Positions 1 through 12,159 of a stretch of DNA of 64,000 bases are shown piece by piece. The notes below the pieces were generated by a model, which was not told the origin of the DNA, made no database searches, and saw only the letters and a program-made list of their open reading frames with translations. Position numbers and translations under genes: made by a program. The DNA is from Sarcophilus harrisii (Eukaryota; Chordata; Mammalia; Dasyuromorphia; Dasyuridae): assembly GCF_902635505.1 (NCBI RefSeq), contig NC_045429.1:163392997-163456996 (forward strand), read 5' to 3'. Positions within the stretch are counted from its first letter, which is position 1. Every line of letters begins with the position of its first letter.

Positions 1-1572
1 GAAATAGACTAGTTGATCAGTGGGGTTGATCAATAGGTTAGGTTCACAAGTCAAAATAGTCAATAACAATAGCAATCTAATCTTTGACAAACTCAAAGAC
101 CCCAGCTTTTGGGATAAGAATTCAATATTTGATAAAATCTGCTAGGAAAACTGGAAATTAGTATGGCAGAAACTAGGCATTGACCTGCACCTAACAGCAT
201 ATACCAAGATAAGGTTAAAATGGGTTCATGATCTAGACCTAAAGTATGATATTATAAATAAAATAGAAGAACATAGAATACTTTACATTTCAGGCCTGTG
301 GAGGAGGAAGGAATTTTTGATCAAAGAAGAACTAGATATCATTATTGATCACAAATAGATAATTATGATTATATTAAGTTAAAAAGTTTTAGTAGAAACA
401 AAACTAATTCAGACAAGATTAGAAGGGAAGCAATAAACTTGGAAAACTTTTATATTCAAAGGTTCTGATAAAGCCCTCATTGTAAAATATATAGAGAATT
501 GACTCAAATTTATAAGAAATCAAGCCATTCTCCAATTGATAAAGGTCAAAGGATATGAACAGAAAATTTTCAGATGAAGAAATTGAAACTATTTCTAGTC
601 AAATGAAAAGTGGTCCAAATCATTATTGATCAGAGAAATGCAAATTAAGACAACTCTGAGATAACACTACACACATGTCAGATTGGCTAAGATGACAAGA
701 AAAGATAATGACAAATGTTGGAGGGGATGTGGGAAAACTGGGACACTGATACATTGTTGGTGGAAATGTGAATGAATCCAACCATTCTGGAGAACAATTT
801 GGAACTATGCTCAAAAAATTACCAAACTATGAATACCCTTTGACCCAGCAGTGTTACTACTGAGCATATATCCCAAAAATATCTTAAAGAAGGGAAAGGG
901 ACCCACATGTGCAAAAATGTTTGTGGCAGCCCTTTTTGTTATGTCAAGAAACTGGAAACTGAATGGATGCCCATCAATTGGAGAATGGCTGAATAAATTA
1001 TGGTGTATAAATATGATGGAATACCATTGTTCTGTAAGAAACAACCACAGCATGATTTTAGAGAGGATTGGAGAGACCTACATGAAATGATGCTAAGTAA
1101 AATGAGCAGAACCAGAAGATCATTATACATGACAACAAGAAGACTGTACGATGATCAATTCTGATGGACATGGCTCTCTTCAACAGTGAGATAATTCAAA
1201 CCAGACAGATCCAATTGTTCTTTAATGAAGAGAACCATCTATACCCAGACAGGGGACTATGGGAACAGAGTGTGGACCACAGCACAACATTTTCACTTCT
1301 GTTATTGTTTGCTTATATTTTGTTTTCCTTCTCAGGTTTTTTCTTTCTAGATCTGATTTTTCTTGTGCAGCAAGATAACTGTATAAACATGTATATATAT
1401 ATATTGGATTTAACATATCTTTTAACATATTTAACATATGTTGATCTACCTACTATCTAGTGGAGGGAATAGGGGGAAGGAAGGGAAAATTTGGAGCATA
1501 AGGTTTTGCAAGGGTCAGTGATTACCCATGCATATGCTTTGTAAATAAAAAGCTATAATAAAATTTTTTAAA
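1..1572 (+). mobile_element. L1 LINE, 3' part of ORF2 plus 3'UTR (window edge)
   Basis: The left edge lies inside a marsupial L1. Bases 1-600 are a decayed ORF2 C-terminal region homologous to the better preserved copy at 43532-44062 on the minus strand. Bases about 630-1130 carry the final ORF2 block (aligned to the human ORF2 C-terminus: a cysteine-rich 'WRGCG'-type stretch and 'YPKN...MFVAALF'). A 3'UTR and an AATAAA-like A-rich end follow at about 1545-1572. Several stops and frameshifts make it a dead copy. The 5' part lies outside the window. Confidence 0.85.
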
Positions 1573-1980
1573 ACCACAAATGTGGCACTGACATCTCAAT
1601 CGGGAAGAACTAAAGCAGAGAAAGAAAAGTACAGACCAATTTCTCTAATGAATATTATCGCAAAATTTTTAAACAAAATACTAGCAAGGCAATTACAGCA
1701 TTACAAGGACTATACACTATAACCAGGTAGGATTTATGCTAGGAATGTAGGGTTGGTTCAATATTAAGAAAACTATCAACATAATTTACCATATCAATAA
1801 AAAACCAAACAGAAATAATATGATTACCTCAGTAGATTCTGAAAAAGCTTTTAGTAAAATACAGCACCCATTCCTATTAACAAACCCTAGAGAGCAGAGG
1901 AATAAAAGGAGTATTCCTTAAAATGATAAGCAGTTTCTACTTAATACCATCTGTAAGCATTATTTGTAGTGGGGATAAAT
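1573..1980 (+). mobile_element. Old L1 ORF2 fragment (reverse transcriptase region), left half
   Basis: Decayed ORF2 reverse-transcriptase coding DNA ('...SLMNI', 'GFMLGM..WFNI', '[11 protein letters not shown]' can be read in pieces). It resumes at 2631 after a younger L1 inserted on the opposite strand, so 1573-1980 and 2631 onward are one element. Confidence 0.75.
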
Positions 1981-2617
1981 TTTTTTTTATTTTTTTTATT
2001 TAATAGCCTTTTATTTACAGGATATATGCATGGGTAACTTTACAGCATTAACAATTGCCAAACCTCTTGTTCCAATTTTTTACCTCTTATCCCCCCACTC
2101 CCTCCCCCAGATGACAGGATGACCAGTAGATGTTAAATACATTAAAATATAAATTAGATACACAATAAATATACCTGACCAAAACGTTATTTTGCTGTAC
2201 AAAAAGAATCAGACTCTGAAATATTGTACAATTAGCTTGTGAAGGAAATAAAAAATGCAGGTGTGCATAAATATAGGGATTGGGAATTCAATGTAATGGT
2301 TTTTAGTCATCTCCCAGAGTTCTTTTTCTGGGCATAGCTGGTTCAGTTCATTACTGTTCCATTGGAAATGATTTGGTTGATCTCGTTGCTGAGGATGGCC
2401 TGGTCCATCAGAACTGGTCATCATATAGTATTGTTGTTGAAGTATATAATGATCTCCTGGTCCTGCTCATTTCACTCAGCATCAGTTCGTGTAAGTCTCT
2501 CCAGGCCTTTCTGAAATCATCCTGTTGGTCATTTCTTACAGAACAATAATATTCCATAATATTCATATACCACAATTTATTCAGCCATTCTCCAACTGAT
2601 GGACATCCATTCAGTTT
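1981..2617 (-). mobile_element. Younger 5'-truncated L1 inserted inside an older L1
   Basis: An antisense L1 3' end starts with a T-run (the poly-A complement) and runs through the 3'UTR to the end of ORF2. It is flanked by 13-bp target-site duplications, agtggggataaat at 1968-1980 and agtagggataaat at 2618-2630, with one difference. The same subfamily occurs at 26185-26444 and 63447-64000. The insertion splits the older plus-strand L1. Confidence 0.88.
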
Positions 2618-2630
2618 AGTAGGGATAAAT

Positions 2631-4720
2631 TAGAGGCTTTCCCAATAAGTGCAGGGATGAAGCAAGTATGCTTATTAACATCACTATTATTCAATATATT
2701 AGAATCTTAATTATAGAATTAAGACAAAAAAAAAAAAAGAAATTGGAAGGAAAGCCATATAAGGAAGCAAAACTATCACCCTTTGATACAATGATATACT
2801 TAGAGAACCTTAAAGTATCAACTAAAATTACTTGAAATAATTAACAATTTTAGTGAAGTTGGAGAAAAGATTATACACCCACATAAATCATCAGTGCTTT
2901 TTTATATAATTAGTAAAGCCCAGCAACATGAGGGGAATTCCATTTAAAATAAGTATTAATAATACAAAAGACTTAAAAGTCCACTGCTGAAGACAAACTA
3001 GGAACTATATGAACAGAATTACTAAACACGTCATACAAATAAAATCATATATAAGCAATTGAAAAATATCTGTTGCTCATGGGCAAGGCAGGCTAGTATA
3101 AAAAAAATCGACAATTCTGCCCCAACTAATTTACTTATTCAGTGCCATACCAATCAAACTACCAAAAAAAAAAAAAAAAAAACAACTAAAGATCAAGAAT
3201 TTCAAAGTGATTAGTGAAAAAAAAAATACAAAGGAAAGTGGCCTAGCAACTAAAATCACATTATAAAGCAGTAATCATCAAAACTATCTGGTATTAGCTA
3301 AAAAATAGTGATGAATTGGTGAAGTAGACACTGTAGTTGATGACTATACTAAGCTAGTGTTTGAAAAATCCCAAGACCTCCACTTTTGGGGTAAGAACTT
3401 ACTATTTGACAGAAAGTGCTAGAAAAGTTAGAAAATAATAGGCTATAAACTAGGTATAGACCAAATCTCACATCGTGTACAAAGATTTGGTTAAAATGGG
3501 TGCATGATTTGGACATAAATGGTGACACCATACATAAATTAGAAGATCAAATAATAGTCTACCTGACAGGTCTATGGAAAGGGGAAAAATTCATGATGAA
3601 AGAAGAGATAGTATTATGAAATACAACATAGATAATTTTTACATATTAAATTAAAATGCTTTTGTACAAATAAAGTCAATGCAACCAAGGTTAGAAGGAA
3701 AGCAGAAAACTGGGAAATAATTTTATAGCCAGTGTTTCTGATAAAGGCCTTATTTGTCAAATACATAGAGAACTGAATCAAATTTACAAGAATATGTCAT
3801 TCCCCAAGTGAGAAATGGTCAAAGGATATGAACAGTCAGTCATTTTTCAGATGAAGAAATCAAAGTTATCTGTAGGCATATGAAGAAATATTCTAAATAA
3901 TTTTGATTAGAGAAATGTAAATTGAAGCAAAAGAAAAGTGATAAATGTTGGGGGAGAAGTGAGAAAATTGGAATACTAATTCTCTATTAGTGGGGTTGTG
4001 AACTGATCCAACTAGTCTGGAGAGCAATTTGAAACTATGCCCAGATCTATAAAACTGTGCACAACATTTGACCGAGCAATACCATTACTATCTTTGTATC
4101 CCAAAGAGATCATAAAAAAGAGGAAAAGGATAAACATGAATAACTATAGCAACTTTTTTTTTTTTTGGTGGCAAAAGGTTGGAAATTAATGAGATGTCCA
4201 TCAATTGGGGAATGACTGAATAAGCTATGGTATATGAATGTAATGGGATACTATTGTTCACTAAGAAGAGATGAACAGGCAGATTTCAGAAAAAAAAAAC
4301 CTGGACAAACTTGTATGTACTGAAGCAAAGTGAAATGAAAATAGCTAGGAAAGCATCAAAGTCAGAATCAGCAACATTGTGTGATGATCAGCTATAACTG
4401 ATTCTGCTTTTCTAAATAAGCAGCGCAGTAATCTAAGACAAGTACAAAAGACTCATAAAGGAAAATACTATCCATAACCATAACTAGATCATAAAGAAAA
4501 CATTTACTCTGATGTAGATCAAAGCTTATATTTTTCACTTACTTTATTCTTTCTAGTTTTTCCCTTTGATCAGTTTCTTCCACAACTATGGTTAATATGG
4601 GCATATGCTTTATATGATGGCACATGTATAAATGATATGAAATTATCTACTATCTTGAGAGGAGATGAATAAAAATTTGGAATTCAAAATCCTGTTAAAT
4701 GAATGATAAAAAATTTCTTG
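2631..4720 (+). mobile_element. Old L1, remainder of ORF2 and 3'UTR
   Basis: Continues the element that starts at 1573. It runs through the end of the RT region (about 2640-2960), the ORF2 C-terminal part (about 3350-4260) and a 3'UTR to an A-rich end near 4720. It is heavily decayed with many stops and short A-runs (2726-2740, 3163-3182). No open frame is functional. Confidence 0.75.
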
Positions 4721-4759
4721 ACATATAATTGAGGAAAATAAAATACTAATTTAAAAAAG

Positions 4760-5275
4760 GAATTAATTCTTTAAAATGAAGAGCAGTCTAATTTCAGAAA
4801 ATCCTGGAAAAACTTATAGAAATTGTTGCTGAGTGAAGTAAGCAGAATCAAGAGAACTTTATACACAGTAATAATAAGATACTGTGATGATCACCTGTGA
4901 TAGACTTGGCTCTTTTCAACAATGCAATGATTCAAAGCAATTCCAATATAGACTTGGGATATAAAATTCCATCTGCATCCAGAGAGAGAATTAAGGAGAA
5001 TGAATGTGAATCAAAACATTTTGATTAATTTTTTTGTTTGTTTTTTTTTCTTTCTCGTTTTTCCCCCCTTTTGATCTTATTGTTCTTGAACAAAATGATA
5101 AATATAAAAATATGTTTAAAAGAATTACACACATTTAACTTATATCAGATTTCTTTCTGTCTTGGGGAGGGAAAAAGTAAGAGATGTAGGGAGAAAAATT
5201 TGGAACACAGTATTACAAAAATGAACATCGAAAACTACCTTTACATGTATTTGGAAAAATAAATTACTAATGAAA
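4760..5275 (+). mobile_element. Old L1 3' end (different, older subfamily)
   Basis: Homologous to the ancient marsupial L1 3'UTR also seen at 57280-57830 and 8562-8712. It contains a T-rich block, a 'ggggaggg' G-rich tract, and the terminal phrase ending in a 'ggaaaaataaa' poly-A signal. Only the 3' end survives. Confidence 0.75.
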
Positions 5276-5280
5276 AATCT

Positions 5281-5704
5281 TCATGATGTAATCTGAATAT
5301 TGGTACTATTGGATTAGTATGTCACTTTTCAATTGTTAATATGTTGCTTCTTGCTCATCATTAGCAAGACAATTCTTTTAAGGCTCTTTTCAAGGGTGGG
5401 AATTGTTTGCATTGATATAGTCATTTTCTTATCTAGTTATCAATGTATTTTTACAGGCTCCATGTGTCCTGTTGGCATTAGATTATGGCTAAAAACTGAG
5501 CAAAATTAAATGACCCATAGATATATTTAAACAGCCTTTTATAATACAGTTACTTCTCTCCTGTTTTCACAAGGCACGTATATATTTTTAATCATCAGAA
5601 CATTAACATATGGGGAAAAGCTATGATTTTTTCACTCTTATTTTTCAGCAAAAAAAACTGAAACTCAGGAGAATTATTTCAAGATCTTTAAAACTATAAA
5701 TCTG
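5281..5704. other. No recognised feature
   Basis: AT-rich intergenic DNA. I see no gene, no recognisable repeat family and no RNA gene here. Confidence 0.5.
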
Positions 5705-5860
5705 TATAATTCTATCTGTATATTTATATATATGTATATATATGTTACATATATATGTATGCTATATCTATCTATATCATCTATTTGCCTATCCATCCAT
5801 CTATGTATCATCCATCTAACCTATATATCTATCAATCTATCCATCCATATATGAGTATTT
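5705..5860. repeat. Compound microsatellite (TA)n / (TATC/ATCC)n
   Basis: TATATG runs grade into CTAT and CCAT tetranucleotide runs. This is typical eukaryotic simple sequence and is likely length-polymorphic. Confidence 0.85.
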
Positions 5861-6084
5861 CAGCCTATTATTATGGACCTATGCCTGTTATATCTCCTCC
5901 TCTGGGTTCTGGGAGGTACATTGAGAAGTTATGAGATATCCTTTCTCTAATTTATGTTCCCTACTCATTGTTTATGTTCTAATCCACTGTTAAATACTAA
6001 TGATTAGCACTTTAGTTCCATTTAACTACTTAATACATTTAACTACTTAATCTCAATTAACTTTTATGAAGGCATTTTTTACTA

Positions 6085-6126
6085 CAAATATTTATATATC
6101 TATATATATACATACACATGTGTACC

Positions 6127-6160
<34 letters not shown>

Positions 6161-6182
6161 CATATGTATATACACACAAACA
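6085..6182. repeat. (TA)n with flanking CA/TG microsatellite
   Basis: A TA dinucleotide run at 6126-6154 is surrounded by ATAC/ACAC simple sequence. Confidence 0.85.
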
Positions 6183-6189
6183 GGCATAT

Positions 6190-6337
6190 ATTTTTTGTTT
6201 GTTTTTGCTGAGGCAATTAGGGTTAAGTGACTTGCCCAGGGTCACACAGTTAGGAAGTATTAAGTTTCAGATTTGAACTCAGATCCTCCTGACTTCAGGG
6301 CTGGTTCTCTATCCACTGTACCACCTAGCTGCCCCAG
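6190..6337 (-). mobile_element. tRNA-derived marsupial SINE
   Basis: On the minus strand the element starts with a tRNA-like head (ggggcagctaggtggtacag) and runs through a core containing 'tgaccctgggcaagtcactt', ending in an A-rich tail (the T/G-rich stretch at 6190-6210). The match to the same family at 15797-15991 and 62460-62605 is close, so the copy is fairly young. Confidence 0.88.
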
Positions 6338-6339
6338 GT

Positions 6340-7539
6340 ATATGTTTTTGCATGCATATATGTACATATACAGATACACATCTCTCTCTTTCTCCCTCTG
6401 CCTCTCCCTATGTGTATATATACAAGAACTTGAGTAGCTAGCTCAGTAGCATGGATCTACAAGTAAGTTATTTTCAGGAACAAAATACAAAAACATCAAA
6501 TATTAATACACAGGGAATTTAACATAAGAATATATAGTCTCCCCAAACTGGATTATATGAAATTACAACAGAGAAATTTCACCAAATTCTCAGCCCTTTC
6601 ATAGACAAATTTCACTGTAGGATCCACAAAATGGGATATCTTATAAATACCATTAGCAAAAATTGACTTTTCTCAGTTTTCATATCTTGTCTGAAGATAC
6701 CCCCAAGGACAGGAAGAGGGAAGTGGCAGAACTAGTATTAGGACAGATCTCTTTAACTCCTAGGCCATTTTTTAATAAACTTGATTTTCTAATTTGATAG
6801 TAAGATATATGAAATTTAAACAACTTTCCTTTGCAAACATTCATAATCAAAGAATAAGACTTTTAGTAAAACACCAAAATAACAAAACATAACCTAGAAA
6901 AAATAGCTAGCTACACATTAGACAAGGTTCAGTTGAAATTTGCAAGACAGAAAATATCTGAATATTTAGAAAAATTGAGTTATATGTTGATACTTTCATG
7001 GCATAAAATCCTAGTGATTATAAAATTATACTTAAACTCTGAATTCTTCAGAGAAAAGAGAGAATAGTCTTTGGGGAATCTCAAACAGACAAAGAGGATT
7101 TTTTACTACTCCTTTGGGGAGATAGAATTAAAAAGAGCAATTCCCTTAGTTTTCTGCACTTAATTTGTCTTTCAGTGCTTCTAGCATTTGGGTTCTGTTT
7201 TCCTTGAGGAAAACCAGCTCTTCTGAGTGTTGATACAAAAACCATAAAAAGTCTGCTATTTTAGTCTGTAGCTTATTCCTTAATCAAGCTTCTAAGAGGC
7301 CTACTCTTCAAATCCCATAAATAAAAAAATAAATCAAAGATATTCACAGAATCAAGACTGACTCCTCAAGACAAGGAAAGTGCTGAACTCACTAAATACA
7401 GGTGAAAATGTAGTCATCTTTCCTACATGTCTTTCTTTTTCAAAAATACTAAAAATTAATAATTAATAATAATTAATTAATAAATAGTGAAACAAATTTA
7501 ACATTGCTAGAATGAGGAAAAATAAGCTGAGAAATAAAC
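6340..7539. other. Intergenic, no recognised feature
   Basis: Begins with microsatellite-like ATATGT/CTCTC sequence to about 6425. The rest is AT-rich unique-looking sequence with no open frame or repeat that I can name. Confidence 0.45.
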
Positions 7540-7740
7540 AGCATGGTATGATGTAAGGATATGAACTCAGAGGATCTGGGTTCAAATCTCAGTTATGCTA
7601 ATTATTATGTTTACATGACCTCTACATGAGAAACTGAATCAGTTTGTTTCTCAGGGCCTCAGTTTCTTTTTTAGTAAAATGAAGGGGTGTGATGATGTCC
7701 TTTAAAGTTCTTTCCAGACAAACCTATAATCCTATGACTA
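7540..7740 (+). mobile_element. MIR-type SINE
   Basis: Ancient tRNA-SINE with the 'gatctgggttcaaatctcag' anchor near 7577 and the MIR tail (cctcagtttc ... taaaatga ... ttctttccaga ... cctatgac). Confidence 0.75.
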
Positions 7741-7994
7741 TACTACTCGAAGTAAAATAAAAATTTGACAAAAAAAAAAAAACAGAAAAAGGTTTTTAAT
7801 AGTAGAAAGGCAGAAAATATAAATTCTTATTTAGTTTTCATTTTTAATTCACTGAGAAAAGACAAAATACTCATATACTGTAATGTATTAAAATAGATAT
7901 GATAAAAACTGAATGATTTAATGTTATTGAGTCATTTAATTATTACATGTTTGAATCATTCAAAAGTTCTGTTTTGGTGTTCATGGTTTGATAT

Positions 7995-8205
7995 GATAGT
8001 CATATCAGAGATTTAGAATTGTAAAGGTCTTTAAATTCATCATTCTATTGCAATACCCTCATTTTATAGATGAGAAATAGAAGTAGAGAAAACCTATAAA
8101 ATTTGCCTAAGATCACAGAGATTGTAAATAGTAAATATCTGGAAACTCAAGTTATTCTTACTCCAAATCCATTCCTCTTAAGACTATACCATCTGAGAAG
8201 ACTCT
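7995..8205 (-). mobile_element. MIR/THER1-type SINE remnant
   Basis: Contains the reverse-oriented phrases 'cctcattttatagatgag', 'gcctaagatcacaga' and 'atccattcctctt...accatc' characteristic of this old SINE class. It is strongly diverged. Confidence 0.65.
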
Positions 8206-8339
8206 GAGAAGAGTCTTATTTTTAATTCATTATTTGTCAGAGGCAGAAATATCCCACTATTTTGGTCTTGTTGAGCATATTGGGAAAAGCCTTAAGATGT
8301 AAGTCTGGAGGCTTGGATTAAAGACATAATTCTGTGTGA

Positions 8340-8470
8340 AACTGAGAAATCAATTAATCAACAACAAGCATATATTTTATGCCTACTATTTGCTACTATT
8401 GTGTTAGGCAGTAGGGACACAAAGACAAAAAGAAAATCCCAGGTCTCAAGGAGTTTATAATCTACTGATC
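8340..8470 (+). mobile_element. L2-type repeat remnant
   Basis: Carries the phrase series 'aacaagcatatattttatgcctact', 'gttaggcagtagggacacaaagac' and 'tctcaaggagtttataatct', which matches the widely dispersed mammalian 'tactatgtgccaggcac' repeat. I assign it to L2 from memory. Confidence 0.55.
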
Positions 8471-8561
8471 TTATGTTCTATGACATAATTTAACCTTTCT
8501 GGGACTTAGCCTATTTATTAAATGCAAGAAAAGTACTTTTCAAATCTTAAGGTATTAATAA

Positions 8562-8712
8562 CCTATATCAAATTGCTTGTTGTTTTGGGGAGGGAAGAGT
8601 GGTGAAGAGAAGGAGAAAAATTTGAAACATTAAGGTTTTGCAAAGGTGAATTGTTGAGAACCATCTTTGAATGTATTTGGAAAAACAAAATTCTATGAAA
8701 AATAAAACTATC
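8562..8712 (+). mobile_element. Old L1 3'-terminal fragment
   Basis: About 150 bp of the same L1 3' end as 4760-5275, including the G-rich tract and the terminal A-rich end. Confidence 0.7.
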
Positions 8713-9394
8713 AAATTTTAAAGAATTATATATATTATGATAATGTTATTATCTATTAAATAAGAAACTCATACTAGTTTGGGATTCATGAACAGATTTC
8801 TGAGGGTCCTTAAATTGGATGGAAAAACTGCATCTTTATTTCCACTAACTTTTGGGTTCCTTTGTAATCCAATATATTCTGTTTTACATTATTCTGGGAA
8901 AGAATTCTATAGACTTTTCTGATTGCCAAGGAGATCCATGACACAAAAAAAAGATTTAAAAAAATTTTCAGATCTTTTTCAGAGTGACTGGGTTGAGATA
9001 CTATACCCCCAGTTTGCAGTATTAAAGTTGTTTTGAAAATTGAGAGCATATACATGTAATTTAAATCCAATTCCCTATTAAATTTAATTTTATTTGATTA
9101 CTTGATCCTGGAGTAGAAAACCTCAAAAATTCCTTCAAGCTCTAAAGTGCTATTTCTACAAGCAGTATTTCTTCTACTGCACAACCGCCATGTATTCTTT
9201 TGAATCTGAGAAGCTATCAGATCAATTGCCATTGCTGCTTTTCCAATTTCTGTCTAGCAAAACCTCCCTGCAAGTAGTTTAAACTGTAAGTTTTCTTGAT
9301 GCAAAATCAATTAATTTTAGTTTCACTTTTAAAGGGACCTTGGTGAACAAGGAAAAAATATTGGACATCTAGAACACTGTTCTAGGTCTCTTCT
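8713..9394. other. No recognised feature
   Basis: AT-rich intergenic DNA. I see no gene or nameable repeat. Confidence 0.45.
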
Positions 9395-9540
9395 TTAACT
9401 CCCTTGAGCTCTCTGAATCTGTTTCCCCATCCAAATGGGGATAATAATATTGACTCTATAGGATTGTTGTAAGTGAGTGAGATAATTTCAATGAAATGCT
9501 TTACTAAATAATTGGAATATTATTGTTGAGACTATTATGA
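9395..9540 (+). mobile_element. MIR SINE 3' part
   Basis: Shows the MIR tail: 'ctgtttccccatc...aaatggggataata', 'gattgttgtaagtgagtgagat', then a TATTATTG end. Confidence 0.6.
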
Positions 9541-9849
9541 TTCTCCATAACTGGGTCTCATTACATCTTCTTATGATTGGCTAGAGTCAAGTTTTCTAAA
9601 ACTCATTTGGTTGTTTTTCTTTTTCTTTTTTTAACCATTTTGAAAAACTCTTATCCTCTTCAAATGAAATGTGCTACACAATGTTTATTCCCCAGATTCA
9701 TGTAATATTTGTTGTGAGGATGTTCTTTACCTTACCCATCCTTTTTATTCAAGCCAAGGAAATATTCCTCAGGATTTTTTTCCATATGATCACTAAACTA
9801 TTTATCTATCTACTTACTCATCATCATCAACAACTATCATCTCTTTATC

Positions 9850-10080
9850 TAGGTATTATAGAGAATAGAGTGCTGGGCTTAGAGTTAAGAAAATTAAATT
9901 CTATTTCAGAGACTGTATGATCCAGTGCAAATCACTTAATCTCCTTCAACCTCAGTTTCCTCTTTTGTAAAATGGTAATAGTACTTATGTCACAATGTTG
10001 TGGGGAACAACTGATACATGTAAAGTGTTTTGAAAGCCTTTAGTTATTATATGTGCTATTTGTTATTATTACTATTATTC
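9850..10080 (+). mobile_element. MIR-type SINE
   Basis: Near full-length but diverged. The anchor lies around 9858-9960, followed by 'cctcagtttcctcttttgtaaaatgg', the 'aaagtgttttgaaagcc' motif and a terminal TTATTATTA stretch. Confidence 0.7.
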
Positions 10081-11695
10081 CATGAAAAAACAAATTTCTT
10101 TCAATTTGTTTCCTCTGAATACCATCCCCCTTTAGATTTTCATAATTGCTATTATTTATCTTTCTTCTTTTAGGTTTCAAATAATGCAGTTGTATATATT
10201 GTCAACATATAGCAAAGAAAAATAGAAAAATGATAATTGTGCTTTTCCATTTTTATTCTTTTCCTCATTTATATGGTAAAGTTTCCTTTTTTTGTGGGAT
10301 TCATGTACTTACTGTTGCTTTAAATGTTTTTCATAGTCCCAGCTTCTTTCTACAAGAAAGTACACTGCACTCAAAATGACTTTTCTAACTATCATAAGTT
10401 GGAATGCACTATTAGAAATCTTCTCCTTTGATCTGTGAATTGTTTGAATAAATGCATCACTAGAATACCAGATATAAAAATTTTTTTTCACAATATTTCA
10501 TAAGATATATATTATAAAGTCTCTTATGTTTACCAATTGGATTTGTGAAATGAACATTTTCCTTTCAATTATTTTGTCTTTTAGTATATTGCATTTTAAT
10601 AAAATGGTTTCAAAGTTGTCTTTGTTGATGTTTTGAATAGGACAAGGCTTTTTTCATGATCATAATTGTACTTGAACTGAGAAATAAAAATTCTGCCCAG
10701 ATAAAAACCAGAAGCTGTGTATTTCACATGAACTTTTCTTTCTTGATTTGCCTGTTAAATATTCCCTTTATTCCTTAGGAAAAAAGGATTTCTGACTATC
10801 AGAGTTATGAAATTCTTAGGAAATGACATTGGCAGATTGAGGACTTTGATATTTGTAAGATTAGTTTGAAGAATTAATAATAATAATGTTGTTCATGTTT
10901 TTTAGAGCATATAACTTTCTGTTCTATAAAAATGAGCAATAATTTTGGAGAAGAAATGGATTACAAACATAAAAAAATTTGTATCATGACTTTGTAGATG
11001 GAAATTTAAAATTGTTTGCTTTAAAATCCTAATGTTATTACCTAATGTAAATTATCTAATGCAAATAAAGTGATCCTAAATTTGTGGATGTCATTCTGAT
11101 GAAATATAGATTTAGAAAAGTTCTACCAAGCTGAAAAGGCTTCAGATACGAAGTGAACAAAGGATTGACTGTAAGTTTATTTCTGAGAATCAGTTTGCTC
11201 AATTTGGAGAAAATAAACATCCCAAAGTTGTCCATGAACTTGTTAACATTCTTTTTAAATATTAGGCTTAAATAGGTTTAAATCTATATTGGTGAAAGGT
11301 GTATACATAGAAAATCACAGACAAATGAAGTATTGCTGTGTAACATCCCAAAAGATCTTTGATCTTTTGACATGAGAAATAAAGGAAGAAATTCTGTTCA
11401 TTGAAATTCATTTCCCACACAATTAGGTTGTATAAAGATAACTTCTAAAATTAAGGAACACCGATATGCATATATTCACACATACATATACATAAATATG
11501 TATGTCCATGTATAAAAAGTTAGTGGTTTAGTCCTTTTGTCTTTGTTAAGTCTGCAAGCATATGCAAGGCTTTCTTGGTGTGTTACTAGGTGGCAATCTG
11601 GATTTGTGGGAAGTTGTCCTGAATATTTGGATGTTTAAATATAATATATTTTATAAACAGATAAAATATATCTCTATATAATAGAGGCAAATAAA
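10081..11695. other. Intergenic, no recognised feature
   Basis: About 1.6 kb of AT-rich DNA with no recognisable family, gene or RNA. Short TATG simple sequence occurs at about 11465-11510. Confidence 0.45.
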
Positions 11696-11769
11696 AAATA
11701 TCTCTAAGAAAAAAGACAGGAAGGCAGCCAACACTCAGAGCATTGTAATGGGGGTGTTTCTAGCTTGCT
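11696..11769 (+). pseudogene. 74-bp copy of TAAR3 coding sequence (ICL3/TM6 start)
   Basis: This stretch matches 14333-14406 inside the TAAR3 coding exon at 71 of 74 positions by my alignment, with no gap and the same orientation. It corresponds to TAAR3 residues about 245-268 (the lysine-rich end of intracellular loop 3 and the first turns of TM6). Similarity stops sharply at both ends, and no other TAAR sequence lies around it. It is therefore a small fragment copied from the intact gene 2.6 kb downstream, not the remains of a whole duplicate gene. Confidence 0.9.
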
Positions 11770-11782
11770 TTATTTCAAAGGT

Positions 11783-11807
11783 AATAATAATAATAATAAC
11801 AATAATA
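11783..11807. repeat. (AAT)n microsatellite
   Basis: A run of AAT/AAC triplets immediately after the TAAR3 fragment. Confidence 0.8.
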
Positions 11808-11811
11808 AACC

Positions 11812-12115
11812 AGGGGGCATAGCAGAGTGGGAAAAACCTGGATTTAGGGGCATTTAGAGCACTGGCCCTGGGATTATGAGAACCTCAGTTCAAATGTGAA
11901 CTCACTTACTAGCTATGTGATTCTGGGTCACTTGATCCTGATTGCCTCCCACAAAAAAAAAATGTATCTGGGTTCAAATCCCAGCTCTGCCACACATTAT
12001 CTATGTCACCTTAGATAAGACACTTTTCTAAGCATAAGTTTCCTCATCTATAAAATGAGTGGTTAGACTTAATGATCTCTAAGGTCCTTTCTAGTTCTAA
12101 ATCTATGATCTTATG
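11812..12115 (+). mobile_element. tRNA-SINE head joined to MIR-type SINE
   Basis: 11845-11960 is a diverged marsupial tRNA-SINE ending in an A-run at 11952-11961. 11963-12115 is a MIR with 'ctgggttcaaatcccagctc', 'tcctcatctataaaatgagt' and 'ctaaggtcctttctag...atctatgatctta'. Confidence 0.7.
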
Positions 12116-12159
12116 AATTTCCCAAGTCAATTGATTATACTTTTGGATACCTATAATTG

